A stretch of DNA of 64,000 nt, taken from contig JAUIAP010000003.1 in assembly GCA_030425205.1 (NCBI GenBank), forward strand, positions 310,001 through 374,000. The letters are read 5' to 3'. Shown piece after piece: positions 62,387 to 64,000 of this stretch; the stretch's first letter is position 1, and every line of letters starts with the position of its first letter. Origin of the DNA: Anaerolineae bacterium (GTDB taxonomy: Bacteria > Chloroflexota > Anaerolineae > Promineifilales > Promineifilaceae). The position numbers were made by a program, and so were the translations under genes. The notes beneath the pieces were generated by a model. That model was given only the letters and a program-made list of their open reading frames with translations, was not told the DNA's origin and ran no database searches.

Positions 62387-63745
62387 TTAATTTGCGCCGT
62401 CTACGATCTTTCGGGCGGCCTGTTCTCCGTGTCGAATACAGTCGGGAATGCCCACGCCGTCAAAATAGGAGCCAGCGAGCAGCAGACCGCGTTGCTGGCT
62501 GGCGCGGTGTTGGATTCGCCCAATGCGGGCGCGATGTCCAAGCGTGTATTGCGGGATTGAGTTTGACCAACGGTGAATCGTTTGCAGTTGCGGTTCGGCC
62601 GAAATTCCCACGCCCTCCAACACTTCTTGCCGCGCCATAGCAACCAGCTTCTCATCCGGATACGCCGTAACGTCAATCCCATACCGTCCTAAATAGACAC
62701 GCAACAGCACCTGCTCCACTGGCGCACGCCGCGCCCACTTGCTCGACGACCAAGTACACGCCAACACTTCTTGTCCTTCAACTCGTGGGATGACATAACC
62801 ATAGCCGTTCAATGGTTGCGGCAGATCATCTTTCGCAAAGGCCAGCGTGACGATGGCGGCCGAACTGTAGGGTATCTCGTGAAGCAAGTCGGAAAGCGTG
62901 CGATCAAATGGGGAAACGAGCTGGGCGGTCACATAGGCGGGTGTTGTGGCGATGATGTGATCGGCCGAAAAATCCCCCACCGCACTCGCAACTCGAAATC
63001 CGGTCGGCACTTTCTCAAGGGACGTTACGGGGGCATCGAGATAGATTTCGGCATCGACGACGGTCGATAATCGGCCGATTAACTCGCCCATCCCGTTGGC
63101 AAATGAGACAAAGGGCGGCGTGTCGGCGTTGGGGGCAGCAGGCCTATTTTCAAACCCTTTGAGCAAACTGCCTGCGCGTCGCTCTAACGCGACCAACGGG
63201 GCAAAGATCGCATCGACACTCAACAGATCGGCACGTCCTCCATAGATTCCCCCCATCAACGGTTCGATCAAATTTTCATACGCCTCTTGTCCCATGCGCC
63301 GCGTGATAAATTGGGCAATCGTCTCCTCACTATCGTCCATGCGTGGCGGAACAGCGCGCTCATTGCGCACGCGCTCGACACCATCGGCCGATAACAGCGT
63401 GCTGTTTGTCAAGGCGTCGAGATTGGTTGGAATGAGTCCAGTGAGACCTTCGGGCAGCGGGTGCAGCTTGCCATGCCGTTTGACAAAGGTGGCGCGGTTT
63501 TCGGGGATGCGTCCTTGAATTTGCATACCTAACTCGTTGACAAGCGCCATCCCAGCCGGTTTGCGTGAGAGAAAAGAATCGGCCGATCCCTCCACCAAAA
63601 ATCCGCCGATTCGTTCGGTCAAAATCTTACCGCCCAGCCGATGACTGCTTTCCAGCAGGGTGACCTCTACATCTGGCGCGTATTTTTTTAGATAGTAGGC
63701 GGCTGATAAACCTGTGATGCCGCCACCAATGATAATCGTGTGCAT
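62387..63745 (-). CDS. hemY: Oxygen-dependent protoporphyrinogen/coproporphyrinogen oxidase
   Basis: 452 residues from ATG 63745; the frame reaches GTG 63763. The FAD-binding motif is 'HTIIIGGGITGLSAAYYLKK', followed by 'VTLLESSHRLGGKI' and 'FLVEGSADSFLSRKP'. The C-terminal FAD contact is 'LAGSYFDGVGIPDCIRHGEQ'. It belongs to the PPOX family (HemY-type), which oxidises protoporphyrinogen IX or coproporphyrinogen III in heme synthesis; sequence alone does not settle which. No other heme gene is in the window. It is convergent with recA, three bases apart. Confidence 0.93.
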   Translation of the reverse strand: MHTIIIGGGITGLSAAYYLKKYAPDVEVTLLESSHRLGGKILTERIGGFLVEGSADSFLSRKPAGMALVNELGMQIQGRIPENRATFVKRHGKLHPLPEGLTGLIPTNLDALTNSTLLSADGVERVRNERAVPPRMDDSEETIAQFITRRMGQEAYENLIEPLMGGIYGGRADLLSVDAIFAPLVALERRAGSLLKGFENRPAAPNADTPPFVSFANGMGELIGRLSTVVDAEIYLDAPVTSLEKVPTGFRVASAVGDFSADHIIATTPAYVTAQLVSPFDRTLSDLLHEIPYSSAAIVTLAFAKDDLPQPLNGYGYVIPRVEGQEVLACTWSSSKWARRAPVEQVLLRVYLGRYGIDVTAYPDEKLVAMARQEVLEGVGISAEPQLQTIHRWSNSIPQYTLGHRARIGRIQHRASQQRGLLLAGSYFDGVGIPDCIRHGEQAARKIVDGAN

Positions 63746-63842
63746 AGGTCGCGGATTAAACACGGATTTTGATCGCGCCGCAAGCGAACGAAATCGTAAG
63801 AACTAACAATCGCACGTGTCTTTTGGTCTTCGTTACTTTAAG

Positions 63843-63903
63843 TGCGTGGTGCGTGGTGCGTGGTGCGTGGACAGGTTACGCACCACGCACCACGCACCAC
63901 GCA
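63843..63903. repeat. Long perfect word-repeat hairpin (GTGCGTG)n
   Basis: Bases 63843-63868 pair without mismatch with 63878-63903 (26 bp) around a 9-base loop. The left arm is nearly four copies of GTGCGTG, the right arm the complement. It is the most perfect member of the class also seen at 14564, 31689 and 40836. It lies between the divergent hemY and the gene at the right edge. Confidence 0.8.
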
Positions 63904-63968
63904 TGCACTATGACATAACAAGAATCCGCTGTCATCGACAACGGATTTGAATAGTGTGAGGCGAGCCA

Positions 63969-64000
63969 ATGACTAACAATCAATCTGCGCTCACCCCGTT
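63969..64000 (+). CDS. Start of a gene cut by the right edge
   Basis: ATG 63969 follows an excellent ribosome site GAGG (63958-63961) by seven bases. Only ten codons are visible (MTNNQSALTP), so no product can be named. A short inverted repeat (ATCCG...CGGAT) lies 20-45 bases upstream. Confidence 0.45.
   Translation, partial: MTNNQSALTP

Noticed and set aside
1..64000. tRNA or rRNA genes
   Set aside because: No cloverleaf with a T-loop GGTTCRA and matching acceptor stem, and no rRNA-like sequence, was recognised on reading; a tRNAscan run would settle it.

Overview
The window looks like a chromosomal segment of a member of the Chloroflexota, probably from the Anaerolineae/Caldilineae side. 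This is an inference from gene content: an AfsR/SARP-like regulator, secreted proteins with a C-terminal hydrophobic anchor, a lipoprotein linker rich in 'VEVTRQVVVTE'-type sequence, a FtsK with few membrane segments, and GC slightly above 50 percent. No marker gene was compared with a database. I see no rRNA, tRNA, CRISPR array, prophage or insertion sequence.

Layout. 1-9.9 kb: a SARP-like regulator cut by the left edge, a single-domain response regulator, a large secreted subtilisin and a fused GlyA-GcvT enzyme. 10-19.9 kb: a secreted beta-helix protein, a DUF433/DUF5615 toxin-antitoxin-like pair, leuB, a VWA protein, an SDR and a PhoD-like phosphatase. 19.9-23.7 kb: an unusual locus with two copies of a 21-codon gene for an identical peptide, a periodic array of small hairpins between them and a 32-nt inverted repeat around the unit, followed by a nucleotidyltransferase-fold gene and a DUF5693 membrane protein. 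23.9-31.7 kb: ftsK, an aldehyde dehydrogenase, holB and clpC. 31.9-38.7 kb: CsbD-like, Nudix, a CDP-alcohol phosphotransferase, a PhnD-like lipoprotein, two glycosyltransferases and maf. 38.7-42.7 kb: an FMN riboswitch and ribD-ribE-ribBA-ribH. 42.7-50.5 kb: a prolyl oligopeptidase, an RDD protein and a carbamoyltransferase group (SGNH protein, DUF5989 protein, membrane protein, carbamoyltransferase). 50.5-64 kb: a GPH transporter, gltX, a PMT-type glycosyltransferase with a methyltransferase, an LVIVD surface protein, a NERD-helicase, a GNAT, recA and a protoporphyrinogen oxidase.

Four genome-level signals stand out. (1) The palindrome TCGGCCGA occurs about 85 times by my hand count, roughly once per 750 bp, where base composition predicts one or two; it behaves like the cyanobacterial HIP1 repeat. 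(2) Two promoters carry the same 18-bp sequence made of two CGTAACG heptamers with an 11-bp period, 9 bp upstream of a -10-like hexamer, which is the architecture of SARP binding sites; a SARP-like gene lies beside one of them and both control secreted, C-terminally anchored proteins. (3) Intergenic regions hold several long hairpins built from short repeated words, plus dRS3-like ATTCCC-N8-GGGAAT repeats. (4) The peptide/hairpin locus at 20.0-20.5 kb is the best candidate for an undescribed system: all four nucleotide differences between the two peptide genes are synonymous, the peptide resembles a RiPP (lasso-type) leader almost without a core, and the 3' arm of the enclosing stem covers most of the likely ribosome binding site of the nucleotidyltransferase gene.
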